Assembly: GCA_902520335.1 (NCBI GenBank)
Contig: CABYNS010000002.1
Span: forward strand, 124,001 to 188,000
Source: an uncultured Pelagibacteraceae bacterium
Lineage (GTDB): Bacteria > Pseudomonadota > Alphaproteobacteria > Pelagibacterales > Pelagibacteraceae
Length of the DNA: 64,000 nt
Direction of reading: 5' to 3'
Shown here: piece after piece, positions 7,922 to 17,658 of the stretch
How the letters are laid out: every line of letters begins with the position of its first letter
How positions within the stretch are numbered: position 1 is the stretch's first letter
Program-made: the position numbers and the translations under genes
Notes under the pieces: generated by a model
What the model saw: the letters and a program-made list of their open reading frames with translations, nothing else
Told to the model about the DNA's origin: nothing
Database searches by the model: none

Positions 7922-10318
7922 TTAAGCAACCATACTTTCTGCTTTTTGAAGATCAACAGCTACAAGTTGGCTAATACCTTTTTCTGGCATTGTAACTCCA
8001 TAAAGTCTGTTCATTTTAGACATTGTTAAAGCATGATGTGTAACAATTATAAATTTTGTATCAGTTATTTTTGTAAGTTCCTCAAGCAAACTACAAAATC
8101 TTGTGACATTTGCATCATCAAGAGGAGCATCTACTTCATCAAGTACACAAATTGGAGATGGATTGGTTAAGAAAACCGCAAATATTAATGAAAGTGCTGT
8201 TAACGCTTGTTCCCCACCTGACAACAAAGTAATTGATTGGAGACGTTTACCTGGAGGACTTACTAACATTTCTAATCCTGCCTCTAAAGGATCATCAGCA
8301 TCCACCAATTCGAGTTTAGCGTTTCCACCATTAAATAGTTTTGTGTAAACCTCATTGAATTTTCTATCAACTTTATCAAAAGCCTCAATTAATCTTTCCC
8401 TACCTTTCTGATTAAGTTCATTAATACTCTCTTTTAATTTCACTATCGCTGTTACTAAATCTAAACGATCGCTTTCCATTTTTTTGATTTCAGTTTCATA
8501 CTTATTTGTTTCCTCATCTGCTTTTAAGTTCACTGAACCAAGCTTCTCTCTTTCTTGTTTTTTCTTGTCTAATAAATCTTCCTGATTTACAGCATCTGGC
8601 AATTCTTCAATTCCAAAAAGATTTGAATTTTCTAAAATATTTTCCTCAGATAAATTTAATTCAGAATTTATTCTATCAACTAAATCATTTTTTCTTTTTT
8701 TTAATCCCTCGATCGTTGCACCTGAACTTGCTTTCCTTTCTCTAATTTGAATTGACTGCTCTTGGATCTCATTCAGTTGTGATCTTAAATTTTCTATTTT
8801 TTCATCTGTTGAATTAATAATCTCCTCATTCTCATCTTTTTCTTTTTCAGAAATTCTTAAACCTTCAGTTATTTGACCTTTTTTTTCAGCTTGTAACTTT
8901 GGTTGATTATCTAATTTATTTAGTTGATCATTCAACTTACTTCTTCTTTCAGTAAGCTGAGTAACCATTTTTTCTGAATTCAATAATAGGTTCTTCCAAC
9001 TTTCTATCTCTGTATCTATTATTTTAATTCTTTCATTTCTTTTTACAGACTCTTTTTTAATATTTTCATTTTTACTATAGCTCCCAGCGTACGCTTCAAT
9101 TAAAATTTTGCAATTATCAAGAGCCGATAGAGCCTCTTGGTTTTTCTGAGAATTTATAAGTTCTTTAACTTTATCAATTTCAATTTGTAATTTTTCTTTA
9201 GCAGTGCTTAAGTCATTGTCTGACTGTTTTTCTGTATCATAATATTTAGAGTCAATTTCTATCAGCTCATTTTTTTCCTCCTTAAGTCTTTTTTCATTTG
9301 AGTTTGCATCGATTACTATTCCCTTTTCCCTACCAATGTCTTCTTCAAATGTTTGAAGTGTTTTTTTTATATTTTCAATTTCATCTTGTATCCTTGTGTT
9401 TTCCTCATCAAGACTTTGTAGCTCGAGATTAAGTCGCTGTATTTTTGATAAATTTTCAATATTCTTTTCCCTTAATGGTGTGATTTTTTCAGTTTCAGAC
9501 TTAATGAGATTTTCAAGATCTGTGATTTTTTTGTTAAAGTCTGTAACCTCAGTCTCCGCTTCAACATTAATTTCATTCTCTACTCTTATTTCTTTATCAA
9601 TTTCTAATAGTTTCAAATAATATAAGCCCGCTTCTATCTTTTTTATATCCTCAGACATATTTTTATATCTAGCTGCCTCTTCAGCTTGTTTTTGAAGATT
9701 AACGAGCTGTCTTTCTTGCTGGCGTCTTAATTCATCTGCTCTTTTAAGATTATTTTCTGCAGCACTAAGTCTTAATTCAGCTTCATGTCTTCTTACATGT
9801 AAACCTGAAATTCCAGCAGCCTCTTCTAGGATGGCTCTTCGATCAGTTGGTTTAGCTGTAACAATCGCACCTATACGACCTTGGCTTATCATCGATGGAG
9901 AATGTGCCCCAGTTGATAGATCTGCAAAAAACATTTGAGCATCTCGCGCTCTAACCTCTTTATCATTTATATAAAATTTTGAACCCTTGTCTTTTTCTAT
10001 TTTTCTTCTAACGTTAACTTCATCTAATTCTCTATATTGAATAGGTCCCTCATTTTTTTCATTGGTTACAGTCACTGACACTTCAGCAATATTCTTTGAT
10101 GCTTTGTTTGATGTTCCAGAAAATATTACATCTTCCATTCCTGATCCTCGCATACTTTTTGCTGAGGTTTCTCCCATGACCCACCTTAAAGATTCAACAA
10201 TGTTTGATTTTCCACATCCATTAGGACCAACAATCCCCGTTAAACCATTTTCAATCAAGAAATTAGTTTTATCTGCAAAAGACTTAAATCCATTCAATTG
10301 GATTTTTTTAAACTCCAT
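7922..10318 (-). CDS. smc: SMC-family chromosome segregation ATPase, unusually short (798 aa)
   Basis: Walker A GIVGPNGCGKSNIVESLRWVMGE, SQGRIGAIV, signature LLSGGEQALTALSLIFAVF, Walker B PICVLDEVDAPLDDANVTRF. Confidence 0.93.
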   Translation of the reverse strand: MEFKKIQLNGFKSFADKTNFLIENGLTGIVGPNGCGKSNIVESLRWVMGETSAKSMRGSGMEDVIFSGTSNKASKNIAEVSVTVTNEKNEGPIQYRELDEVNVRRKIEKDKGSKFYINDKEVRARDAQMFFADLSTGAHSPSMISQGRIGAIVTAKPTDRRAILEEAAGISGLHVRRHEAELRLSAAENNLKRADELRRQQERQLVNLQKQAEEAARYKNMSEDIKKIEAGLYYLKLLEIDKEIRVENEINVEAETEVTDFNKKITDLENLIKSETEKITPLREKNIENLSKIQRLNLELQSLDEENTRIQDEIENIKKTLQTFEEDIGREKGIVIDANSNEKRLKEEKNELIEIDSKYYDTEKQSDNDLSTAKEKLQIEIDKVKELINSQKNQEALSALDNCKILIEAYAGSYSKNENIKKESVKRNERIKIIDTEIESWKNLLLNSEKMVTQLTERRSKLNDQLNKLDNQPKLQAEKKGQITEGLRISEKEKDENEEIINSTDEKIENLRSQLNEIQEQSIQIRERKASSGATIEGLKKRKNDLVDRINSELNLSEENILENSNLFGIEELPDAVNQEDLLDKKKQEREKLGSVNLKADEETNKYETEIKKMESDRLDLVTAIVKLKESINELNQKGRERLIEAFDKVDRKFNEVYTKLFNGGNAKLELVDADDPLEAGLEMLVSPPGKRLQSITLLSGGEQALTALSLIFAVFLTNPSPICVLDEVDAPLDDANVTRFCSLLEELTKITDTKFIIVTHHALTMSKMNRLYGVTMPEKGISQLVAVDLQKAESMVA

Positions 10319-10325
10319 AAAGAGT

Positions 10326-10901
10326 TTATATCAGTTTTTCTAGAGATTTTTTTAAATTTTTATAATTGAGGGTTTTATCAAATTTCTCGTCGTTTATAAT
10401 AATCGTAGGAGTAGCATTAACCTTAAATTTTTTAGTACCCTCGATTCGATCATTTAATACATAATCTTCTATTTTCTTATCGTTTATACATTTTTCAAAA
10501 TTTACTTCGAAGCCTTGATTTTTGATAAATTTTTTTAGATTATCGTTAATCTCCTCCACAGTGTTTCCTCTGACCCATTCTTGTTGATTTGAATATAAAC
10601 TATTTAAAATTTTTAAACCTTCATCTCTTTTGCATTGAGCAACTTTTGATGCATTGAAAGCAGCTATATCTAATGGAAAATGTCTAAATTCTATTTTAGC
10701 TAAACCAGTATCGATATAATCTTTTTTAAGTTGAGGATATACCTCTCTATGAAAATCTGCACAGTGACTACAAGTTAATGACTCATAAGCAATTATTGTA
10801 ATCTTCGCATCTTTATTTCCGGCTACAATTCTATTAATCTCAGCATTAAGAATATTTATCGATCCAAAAAATAAGACGAAAATAAGAAATATTTTTTTCA
10901 T
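10326..10901 (-). CDS. DsbA-like thioredoxin-fold protein, secreted
   Basis: Signal peptide; IIAYESLTCSHCADFHREVYPQLKKDY, CxxC active site; VNATPTIIINDEKF. Confidence 0.88.
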   Translation of the reverse strand: MKKIFLIFVLFFGSINILNAEINRIVAGNKDAKITIIAYESLTCSHCADFHREVYPQLKKDYIDTGLAKIEFRHFPLDIAAFNASKVAQCKRDEGLKILNSLYSNQQEWVRGNTVEEINDNLKKFIKNQGFEVNFEKCINDKKIEDYVLNDRIEGTKKFKVNATPTIIINDEKFDKTLNYKNLKKSLEKLI

Positions 10902-11383
10902 TTTTTTTTAAATACTTTTGATAACTGAATTAAAGATTTTTTAATTTTTTCATTTTTAACACTATTTATTTTTTTTTGATAATCATGATTTGTCACATCA
11001 AAAGAATTGTCATCATTTGTAGAGGGTTCAATTTCTTCATCATCAAAACTTGTTAGTTTGATTTTTTCAACCACAGGGTAACCAAATAAATTATTTAATT
11101 TTCCTAAAATATCTTTTCTTGAATATTCTAGTTCAACTTCATGCCCTCTTTTTACATTAATTAACAAAGTGCTAGCACCAAACTTGTTTAATGTTTTGAA
11201 TGATTTTGGGTAACAAACTTTAAATAAATTTTCTCCAACAATATATTTCCAATTGTTGATAGCTTCAGAATACACATGGCCTTTCTTATTGATGACTTTT
11301 TTGATATTTTTTGGCAAAGTGTCTTTAAAGGATCTTAAGCCTTGAATGCTATTTCTCTGCTTAGTATATTTTTTAAATTGCAT
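10898..11383 (-). CDS. DUF721 / DciA-like protein
   Basis: AINNWKYIVGENLFKVCYPKSFK ... STLLINVKRGHEVELEYSRKDILGKLNNLFGY; DUF721 pattern. Confidence 0.75.
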   Translation of the reverse strand: MQFKKYTKQRNSIQGLRSFKDTLPKNIKKVINKKGHVYSEAINNWKYIVGENLFKVCYPKSFKTLNKFGASTLLINVKRGHEVELEYSRKDILGKLNNLFGYPVVEKIKLTSFDDEEIEPSTNDDNSFDVTNHDYQKKINSVKNEKIKKSLIQLSKVFKKK

Positions 11384-12364
11384 ATGAAAGATCAAATAAT
11401 AACAAAAAAAATTCTTAATTGGTATGATTTAAATAAAAGATCATTACCATGGCGAAAAAATGTTTCACAATCTAAAAAACATTATTATACAGTAGTAAGT
11501 GAATTTATGTTGCAACAGACACAGGTTGTGACTGTAATTCCTTATTTTAATAGATTTATAAATAAAATCCCAAATCTTAAAAAACTTTCAACAATACAGG
11601 ATAATGAATTGATAAAACTTTGGGAGGGTCTTGGATATTATTCAAGAGCAAGAAATCTAAAAAAAACTGCTAAAATCATAATTAGTAAGCATCATGGAAA
11701 AATTCCAAACAATTACGAGGATTTGATATCTTTACCTGGTATCGGTAATTACACCGCTAATGCAATTTTAGCTATTGCCTTTAACAAATCTTACATTCCT
11801 TTGGACGGAAACATTGAAAGGGTTTTAAAAAGATATCTTTATTTAAGAAAAGATAACGAAATACAAAAGGATAATCTAATACAAAAAAAATCTATTTTTG
11901 GAATCTCATCAAGAGCAAGTGATTATGCTCAAGCTTTAATGGAATTAGGAGCAATGATATGTAAACCAAAAAATCCTGAATGTAGCGCATGTCCCATCCT
12001 TAAAAGTTGCAAATCTTACAAAAAGAAAGATTTTGATTTAGCTAAAATTACAAAAAAAAATAAAGAAAAATATTTTATTCTTAAAGTTTATAAAAAAAAT
12101 CAAAAATATTTGTTAGTTAAAAATACAAAGTTTAATTTTCTTAAAAATTTAGCAATTTTCCCTATGGAAGAACTGTCTAAACCGAAAAATTTTAATGAAA
12201 ATCTTAATTTTAAAATGTCAAATATGAATATGAATATAAAAATTCAATATCTCAAAAATTTGAAAAAATTTCCCTCATCTTATTGGTTTGATAAAAGACG
12301 ATTATATAGTTATATGCTTCCAACATTCACTAAAAAAGTGATCAAATATTTAGAAAAAAATTAA
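11384..12364 (+). CDS. mutY: A/G-specific adenine glycosylase
   Basis: ILNWYDLNKRSLPWR, SEFMLQQTQVVTVIPYFNRF, LPGIGNYTANAI, PLDGNIERVL, Fe-S cluster CKPKNPECSACPILKSC. Confidence 0.96.
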   Translation: MKDQIITKKILNWYDLNKRSLPWRKNVSQSKKHYYTVVSEFMLQQTQVVTVIPYFNRFINKIPNLKKLSTIQDNELIKLWEGLGYYSRARNLKKTAKIIISKHHGKIPNNYEDLISLPGIGNYTANAILAIAFNKSYIPLDGNIERVLKRYLYLRKDNEIQKDNLIQKKSIFGISSRASDYAQALMELGAMICKPKNPECSACPILKSCKSYKKKDFDLAKITKKNKEKYFILKVYKKNQKYLLVKNTKFNFLKNLAIFPMEELSKPKNFNENLNFKMSNMNMNIKIQYLKNLKKFPSSYWFDKRRLYSYMLPTFTKKVIKYLEKN

Positions 12365-13509
12365 TGAAAAAAATAGCTGTAATTGGTGCTGGTATTTCAG
12401 GGCTATTCATTGCCAATTTATTTAAGAAAAACAAAAAATATCAAGTAAATATCTTTGAGAGGAATAGCTCGATCAATTTGAAAGAAGGTTACGGTATTCA
12501 ATTATCTGTCAACAGCATCAAACTTCTAAATAAAATTCAGTTTGATAAATTAGAAAATAATGAGAAATTTAATCCAGATAAAATTAATTTCTACTCAGTC
12601 AAAAATTCAAATAAGATATGCGAGTTAAATATATCAAATTTTAATACTGAAAAATGTAAATATACTACCCTTAAAAGATCGTCACTTATTAATTTTTTGA
12701 AAAAAGATTTAGAAAAACAAATAAAATTTGACCACACTATTTTAAAGATAGAACAACAAGATCAAATCGTTAAAATCACTTTTGAAAATAATGAAATTCA
12801 TGAATTTGATTGTTTAATTATTTCAGATGGAGTTTTTTCAAAGAGTAAAAATCTGTTATCAAAAAATCAAATTGAACCAAAATTTAATGATACGTTAGCT
12901 ATTAGAGGTATAATACCAAGCTCTTTGAACATAGCTGATAAAAAAAACATCTCATTGTTTTTAGGTTCAAATTTTCACTATGTTATTTATCCAGTATCTC
13001 CTAATGGTGATTTAAACTTTATAGGTTTAATGAAATTTAAACTTTCAGAGGATGAGCAAAAAGATTACTCGTTGTTTAATGACAATATTTTCATTAATAA
13101 GATTTTAGATAAAGTTCCACACTTAAATAATGAATTTTTTGATAATATTAATGATTTAAAGATATACCCAGTATTTATCAGCCATGATTTTTTTAAAGTT
13201 AAACACAATAATATTCATTTGATAGGAGATGCTTTTTTTGCTTTTTCTCCATCATTTGCTCAAGGTGCTTCACAATCAATTGAGGGTGCATATGAATTAT
13301 TTGAGAATATAGAGAATAATACTGAAGATAATTTTTTTAAAAATAGAGTTAATAAAACAAAAATGGTTAATAATCGCTCAAAATTTAATCAATTTGCTTT
13401 TCATTTATCTAATCCTTTAACAACCTTATTGAGAAATATTTTTTTGAAAAGATTGGTAAAAAACAAAAAGTTTTTAGAGAGCTATCTTGGTAAAATATAT
13501 AAGAACTAA
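12364..13509 (+). CDS. FAD-dependent monooxygenase (UbiH/salicylate-hydroxylase-like)
   Basis: MKKIAVIGAGISGLFIANLF, LIISDGVFSKSK, HLIGDAFFAFSPSFAQGASQSIEGA. Confidence 0.85.
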   Translation: MKKIAVIGAGISGLFIANLFKKNKKYQVNIFERNSSINLKEGYGIQLSVNSIKLLNKIQFDKLENNEKFNPDKINFYSVKNSNKICELNISNFNTEKCKYTTLKRSSLINFLKKDLEKQIKFDHTILKIEQQDQIVKITFENNEIHEFDCLIISDGVFSKSKNLLSKNQIEPKFNDTLAIRGIIPSSLNIADKKNISLFLGSNFHYVIYPVSPNGDLNFIGLMKFKLSEDEQKDYSLFNDNIFINKILDKVPHLNNEFFDNINDLKIYPVFISHDFFKVKHNNIHLIGDAFFAFSPSFAQGASQSIEGAYELFENIENNTEDNFFKNRVNKTKMVNNRSKFNQFAFHLSNPLTTLLRNIFLKRLVKNKKFLESYLGKIYKN

Positions 13510-14576
13510 TTATTAGAAATTAATCTTTGTCTTAAATGATCGATAGGAACTGCGTTTCCATTCAAGTTATAATGCCAATAGGTCCATCCATTACAGCTTT
13601 CAGCACCTAAGATTGTAGCTGCTACTTTATGGATTGAGCCTTCAGTTTGAGCATGTTTAATACTGCCATCAGCCCTAATTTTTGCGCTAATTTTCTTTTT
13701 GTTATCGAAAATAGTAGTTCCTGGTTTTATTATTCCTAATTCAACCAAAGAACCAAAAGATATTCTTGGTTTAGATCTACCGTTCTGAAGAGTATCTAAA
13801 TTATCGTCTTCTATAGGTTTTGCTTTCTTTAGTCTTTCTTCAGCAGCTTTAAAATAGGTTTTTTCTTTTTCAATCCCGTAATAATTTCTACCTAATTTTT
13901 TTGCAACTGTTGCTGTTGTTCCTGATCCTAAAAAAGGATCTAAAACAAAATCATTTTTATTTGTCGTTGCTAATAAAATTCTATGAAGTAGTGCCTCAGG
14001 TTTTTGGGTAGAATGCACTTTTTTACCATTCTTTTTTAGTCTTTCTGAACCATTACAAATCGGCAATTCCCAATTAGATCTCATTTGGAGGTCGTCATTT
14101 AAACACTTTAAGGATTGATAATTAAAAGTGTATTTTGATTTTTCAGACTTAGATGCCCAAATTAAAGTTTCGTGGGCATTCGTGAAACGTGTTCCTCTAA
14201 AATTTGGCATGGGGTTTTTTTTATTCCAAATGACGTCATTTAAAATCCAAAAACCCAAATTTTGAATTGCTGTCCCAACTCTAAAGATATTGTGATAACT
14301 ACCAATTACCCAGATAGCCCCATCTTTTTTTAAAATTCTTTTACATTCGCTTAACCATGAGTATGTAAAGTCATCATACTTTTTAAAATTTTCAAATTGA
14401 TCCCATTTATCATTTACTGCACTTACTTTAGATCTATCAGGTCTTGTTAATTCACTTTTTAGTTGCAGGTTGTAAGGAGGGTCGGCAAAGATTAAATCAA
14501 AAGCTTCATCAGGAATTTTTTTAAGTTCCTGAAGGCTATCTCCATTAATTAATTTATTTTTTAATTTCAAATTCAT
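13506..14576 (-). CDS. ccrM: Adenine-specific DNA methyltransferase, CcrM-type (predicted GANTC), with C-terminal RAMA-like domain
   Basis: FADPPYNLQL, VLDPFLGSGTTATVAKKLGRNYYGIE; C-term GSIHKVAATILGAESCNGWTYWHY. Likely start MNLKLKNKL at 14576, not the track's 14618. Confidence 0.9.
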   Translation of the reverse strand: MNLKLKNKLINGDSLQELKKIPDEAFDLIFADPPYNLQLKSELTRPDRSKVSAVNDKWDQFENFKKYDDFTYSWLSECKRILKKDGAIWVIGSYHNIFRVGTAIQNLGFWILNDVIWNKKNPMPNFRGTRFTNAHETLIWASKSEKSKYTFNYQSLKCLNDDLQMRSNWELPICNGSERLKKNGKKVHSTQKPEALLHRILLATTNKNDFVLDPFLGSGTTATVAKKLGRNYYGIEKEKTYFKAAEERLKKAKPIEDDNLDTLQNGRSKPRISFGSLVELGIIKPGTTIFDNKKKISAKIRADGSIKHAQTEGSIHKVAATILGAESCNGWTYWHYNLNGNAVPIDHLRQRLISNN

Positions 14577-14593
14577 TTTATAAAAACAAATTA

Positions 14594-14609
14594 GACTCCA
14601 AAAAGATTC
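14594..14609. promoter_or_regulatory. Paired GANTC sites (GACTC 14594-14598, GATTC 14605-14609) just upstream of ccrM
   Basis: Read directly: ttaGACTCcaaaaaGATTCctggg, 18-33 bp upstream of predicted ccrM start codon. Confidence 0.55.
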
Positions 14610-14695
14610 CTGGGTCAACCTAGGATTGAATTATTTAGAATAGTTTTGTATGACTTTGTATAGCGACAACTACATATGGTGTTTTTACGTGAAAA

Positions 14696-15256
14696 CTATT
14701 TCAATTTGTTTATAGGAGAAAAAGTTTTTCTGTGATGCTTTGTAATTCCTAAGATTTTTATAGCTTTTAAATGCTGACTAGTACCGTATCCAAAATTTTT
14801 TTGCCAATTATAGCCTTTAAACTTTTTACCTAAATCTGAAATCATCTTATCACGTGTAACTTTTGCAATAATTGATGCCGCTGAAATAGATGGAATTTTT
14901 TGGTCACCCTTAATAATAGATTTAAGTTTGTAATTTTTCATATTAGGCAATTTATTTCCATCAATTAAAACGTGTGATGGTTTTTTCTTGAGTTTTTTTA
15001 TTGCTCTTTTCATTGCTAATAAACTGGCGTTTAAAATATTTAATTTTTCAATTTCTTTTAATGATGCTTTTCCAATTGCCCATATGGAATTTTTTTTGAT
15101 ATATTCAAATAAGACTTTGCGTTTAGCACTCGATATGCTTTTCGAATCTTTAAGTAATTTTGTATTTATAGAACTTTTTAAAATAACTGCAGCTGCATAG
15201 ACTGGTCCAACTAAACTTCCTCGACCGACTTCATCAACCCCAGCAGTTATTTTCAT
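14696..15256 (-). CDS. rnhB: Ribonuclease HII
   Basis: AGVDEVGRGSLVGPVYAAAVIL, IDGNKLP, SAASIIAKVTRD, GYGTSQHL. Confidence 0.96.
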   Translation of the reverse strand: MKITAGVDEVGRGSLVGPVYAAAVILKSSINTKLLKDSKSISSAKRKVLFEYIKKNSIWAIGKASLKEIEKLNILNASLLAMKRAIKKLKKKPSHVLIDGNKLPNMKNYKLKSIIKGDQKIPSISAASIIAKVTRDKMISDLGKKFKGYNWQKNFGYGTSQHLKAIKILGITKHHRKTFSPINKLK

Positions 15257-15975
15257 TAAATTTTAATATTCAAATCTTCTACTTTTTTTCTTATTTTTTT
15301 TAGGTCCACCCATGAGAACTTTTTCTTATCTGGATATCTTATTAAATAAGATGGATTGAAAGTGATAATTACTGGAATTGTTTTGTTTCCAATTATGATT
15401 TCTTTCCAATCTCCTCTTTCATTTGTAATTTGATTGCTAAGACCAGTTACAGCCTCCATTGCAGTAGTACCCATTAATATTAAAATTTTTGGATCAATAA
15501 TTGAAATATGTTCTTTAAGGAAAATTGAATATCTTTTTATTTCTTGAGCGGTGGGCTTTCTATCGTTCGGAGGTCTAAAATTTATTGAGTAAGTAGAGTA
15601 CACTTTCTCTCTTTTGATGTTAATTGCTAAAAGCATCTTGGTTAAAAGTACGCCAACATCGCCACAAAATGTTTTAGCTTCCAAGTCCTCTTTCTCATTA
15701 GGAGCTTCTCCAATTAACATTATAGGACTATTTATATCACCATCTCCCATAACTAAATTTTTAGAATTATCTTTTAAATTACAATCTTGAATTGAATTGA
15801 TTTTTTTCTTTAGATTTAAAATCCTCTCTTCTTTTGCTGTTTTATTTTGAATGCTATTTTCCTTAACAACTATAAGTCTATTTATTGGCTTATTACTAAA
15901 TTCAAATTTTGGCTCTACTTTATCTGAAAATCTTTGATCATATTTGGCATTTTGATTTAACATCTTTTTAGTCAT
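15256..15975 (-). CDS. Uracil-DNA glycosylase superfamily protein (family 4-like)
   Basis: GDGDINSPIMLIGEAPNEKEDLEAKTFCGDVGVLLTKML, YSINFRPPNDRKP, ILMGTTAMEAV, FNPSYLIRYPDKK. Confidence 0.88.
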   Translation of the reverse strand: MTKKMLNQNAKYDQRFSDKVEPKFEFSNKPINRLIVVKENSIQNKTAKEERILNLKKKINSIQDCNLKDNSKNLVMGDGDINSPIMLIGEAPNEKEDLEAKTFCGDVGVLLTKMLLAINIKREKVYSTYSINFRPPNDRKPTAQEIKRYSIFLKEHISIIDPKILILMGTTAMEAVTGLSNQITNERGDWKEIIIGNKTIPVIITFNPSYLIRYPDKKKFSWVDLKKIRKKVEDLNIKI

Positions 15976-15986
15976 AAAGTGCAGTT

Positions 15987-17657
15987 ATGTTTTTCAAAAA
16001 TATAAAATTTTTATTGATATTATTTTTACTTTACCAAAATCCTTTGCATTCTAAAAGTGCTAGTTTTGATGATTTTGACTCCAAAAATTTATCAAAATAT
16101 TTTTCTGGAATTGTAGCATTTGAAAATAAAAATAATTCAAAGGCATTAAATTTTTTTAATACCTCTAAGATTTTATTAAATAAGCATGAGCCTTACTTAA
16201 AGAGATATGTTTATTCTTTAGTTTTAGAAAATAAAGTAAATCAAGCTATAAATGTTATTAAACAAAATAAAAATGACTCTGAATTTTTTGAAAAATACTT
16301 ATTATTAACAATAGACAGTTTAAGTAGAGATGATTTTCCAAAAGCGTTGAATTATATATCTGAGACCAAAAAATATATTAATCTCAACCGATTTAACTCA
16401 GCAGTTTTAGACAATTTGAGAGACTACGTTTTTGTATTTAATGAAAAAAAATTGCCTAATGATTTAAAAAATTATGGAAATTTATCAGTAATTTCAAAAA
16501 CCTTTCAAAGGTGTTATTTAGAAGATGCTAAAACAAAAACTTTTTTCTCTAAATTGATAAATAATGATGACGCAGACTTAACTAGATACACTTTTTTTTA
16601 TTTAGCATATCTAATTGAAAATAATCAAATAGAGGAAGCCAAAAAAATAACTGGGGGTATTAAATTTATTAATACATCGTTACTTTTGTCTCAAGGGAAA
16701 AGCTGGATCGAAAATGGCAATGAAAAAAAAATGAACACTGTTTTTTCATGCAAAAACCATAATGATTTAATAAGTGAGTTTTTGTTTTTAATATCTAATT
16801 TATATTCTGCTCAAGACGATTATATAAAATCTAACTTTTATTTATACTTGTCTAATTATTTAAATCCAAAATTTTATTATAATTTATCATTGCTTGCTGA
16901 AAATCAATATTCAAATAAAGAATTTGATCGTGTTAAAAAGGTCTTACGAGAATTTGAAAAAGAAGATGACTTTTATTATTGGTATAGATTAAAAAAAGAA
17001 GCTCAAATAATCTCAAAAGAGATTAATCAAAAAGAGTCATTAAAATTTATTAAGTCTAATTTTGAAAAAATCGAAAAACCAAATGAAAAAATTTTATTTG
17101 ATATTGCTAATTTTTATAAGAACGCAAAAGAATATGAGCAAGCTATAAAATATTACACCAAAGTTTTAGAAATAGTTGGCGATGATTTGCAAATTAAATC
17201 TGATTTATTTTACAGAAGAGGGGCAAGTAATGAACGAATGGGAAATTATGAAGAATCTGATAGGGATATGCTTTTATCTTTAGAAATTGATCCTGATGAT
17301 GCTTATGTTCTTAATTACTTAGCATACTCGTGGTTAGAGAGAGATCATAAAATTAAAGAGGCCATGGAAATGTTAGAGAAAGCATATTCTTTAACGGAAA
17401 ATGATCCTTACATAATAGATTCAATTGGCTGGGCTTATTTTTTAACAGATGACTATGTTAAAGCAGAGACATATTTAAAAAGAGCAGTTGAGTTAATGCC
17501 AGACGATGCAATAGTAAATGATCACTATGGAGATATTCTTTGGAAGTTGGGGAGAAAAATTCAAGCAAGATATTTTTGGAAAAGTGTATCTAAAATGGAA
17601 GATGTGGATGAAGAATTATTACAAAAAATAAATCAAAAAATTATAAAAGGTCTCTGA
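15987..17657 (+). CDS. TPR-repeat protein, likely exported
   Basis: N-terminal signal-like segment; C-terminal TPRs (YVLNYLAYSWLERDHKIKEAMEMLEKAYSL, DSIGWAYFLTDDYVKAETYLKRAVELMPDDAIVNDHYGDILWKLG). Confidence 0.85.
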   Translation: MFFKNIKFLLILFLLYQNPLHSKSASFDDFDSKNLSKYFSGIVAFENKNNSKALNFFNTSKILLNKHEPYLKRYVYSLVLENKVNQAINVIKQNKNDSEFFEKYLLLTIDSLSRDDFPKALNYISETKKYINLNRFNSAVLDNLRDYVFVFNEKKLPNDLKNYGNLSVISKTFQRCYLEDAKTKTFFSKLINNDDADLTRYTFFYLAYLIENNQIEEAKKITGGIKFINTSLLLSQGKSWIENGNEKKMNTVFSCKNHNDLISEFLFLISNLYSAQDDYIKSNFYLYLSNYLNPKFYYNLSLLAENQYSNKEFDRVKKVLREFEKEDDFYYWYRLKKEAQIISKEINQKESLKFIKSNFEKIEKPNEKILFDIANFYKNAKEYEQAIKYYTKVLEIVGDDLQIKSDLFYRRGASNERMGNYEESDRDMLLSLEIDPDDAYVLNYLAYSWLERDHKIKEAMEMLEKAYSLTENDPYIIDSIGWAYFLTDDYVKAETYLKRAVELMPDDAIVNDHYGDILWKLGRKIQARYFWKSVSKMEDVDEELLQKINQKIIKGL

Positions 17658-17658
17658 G

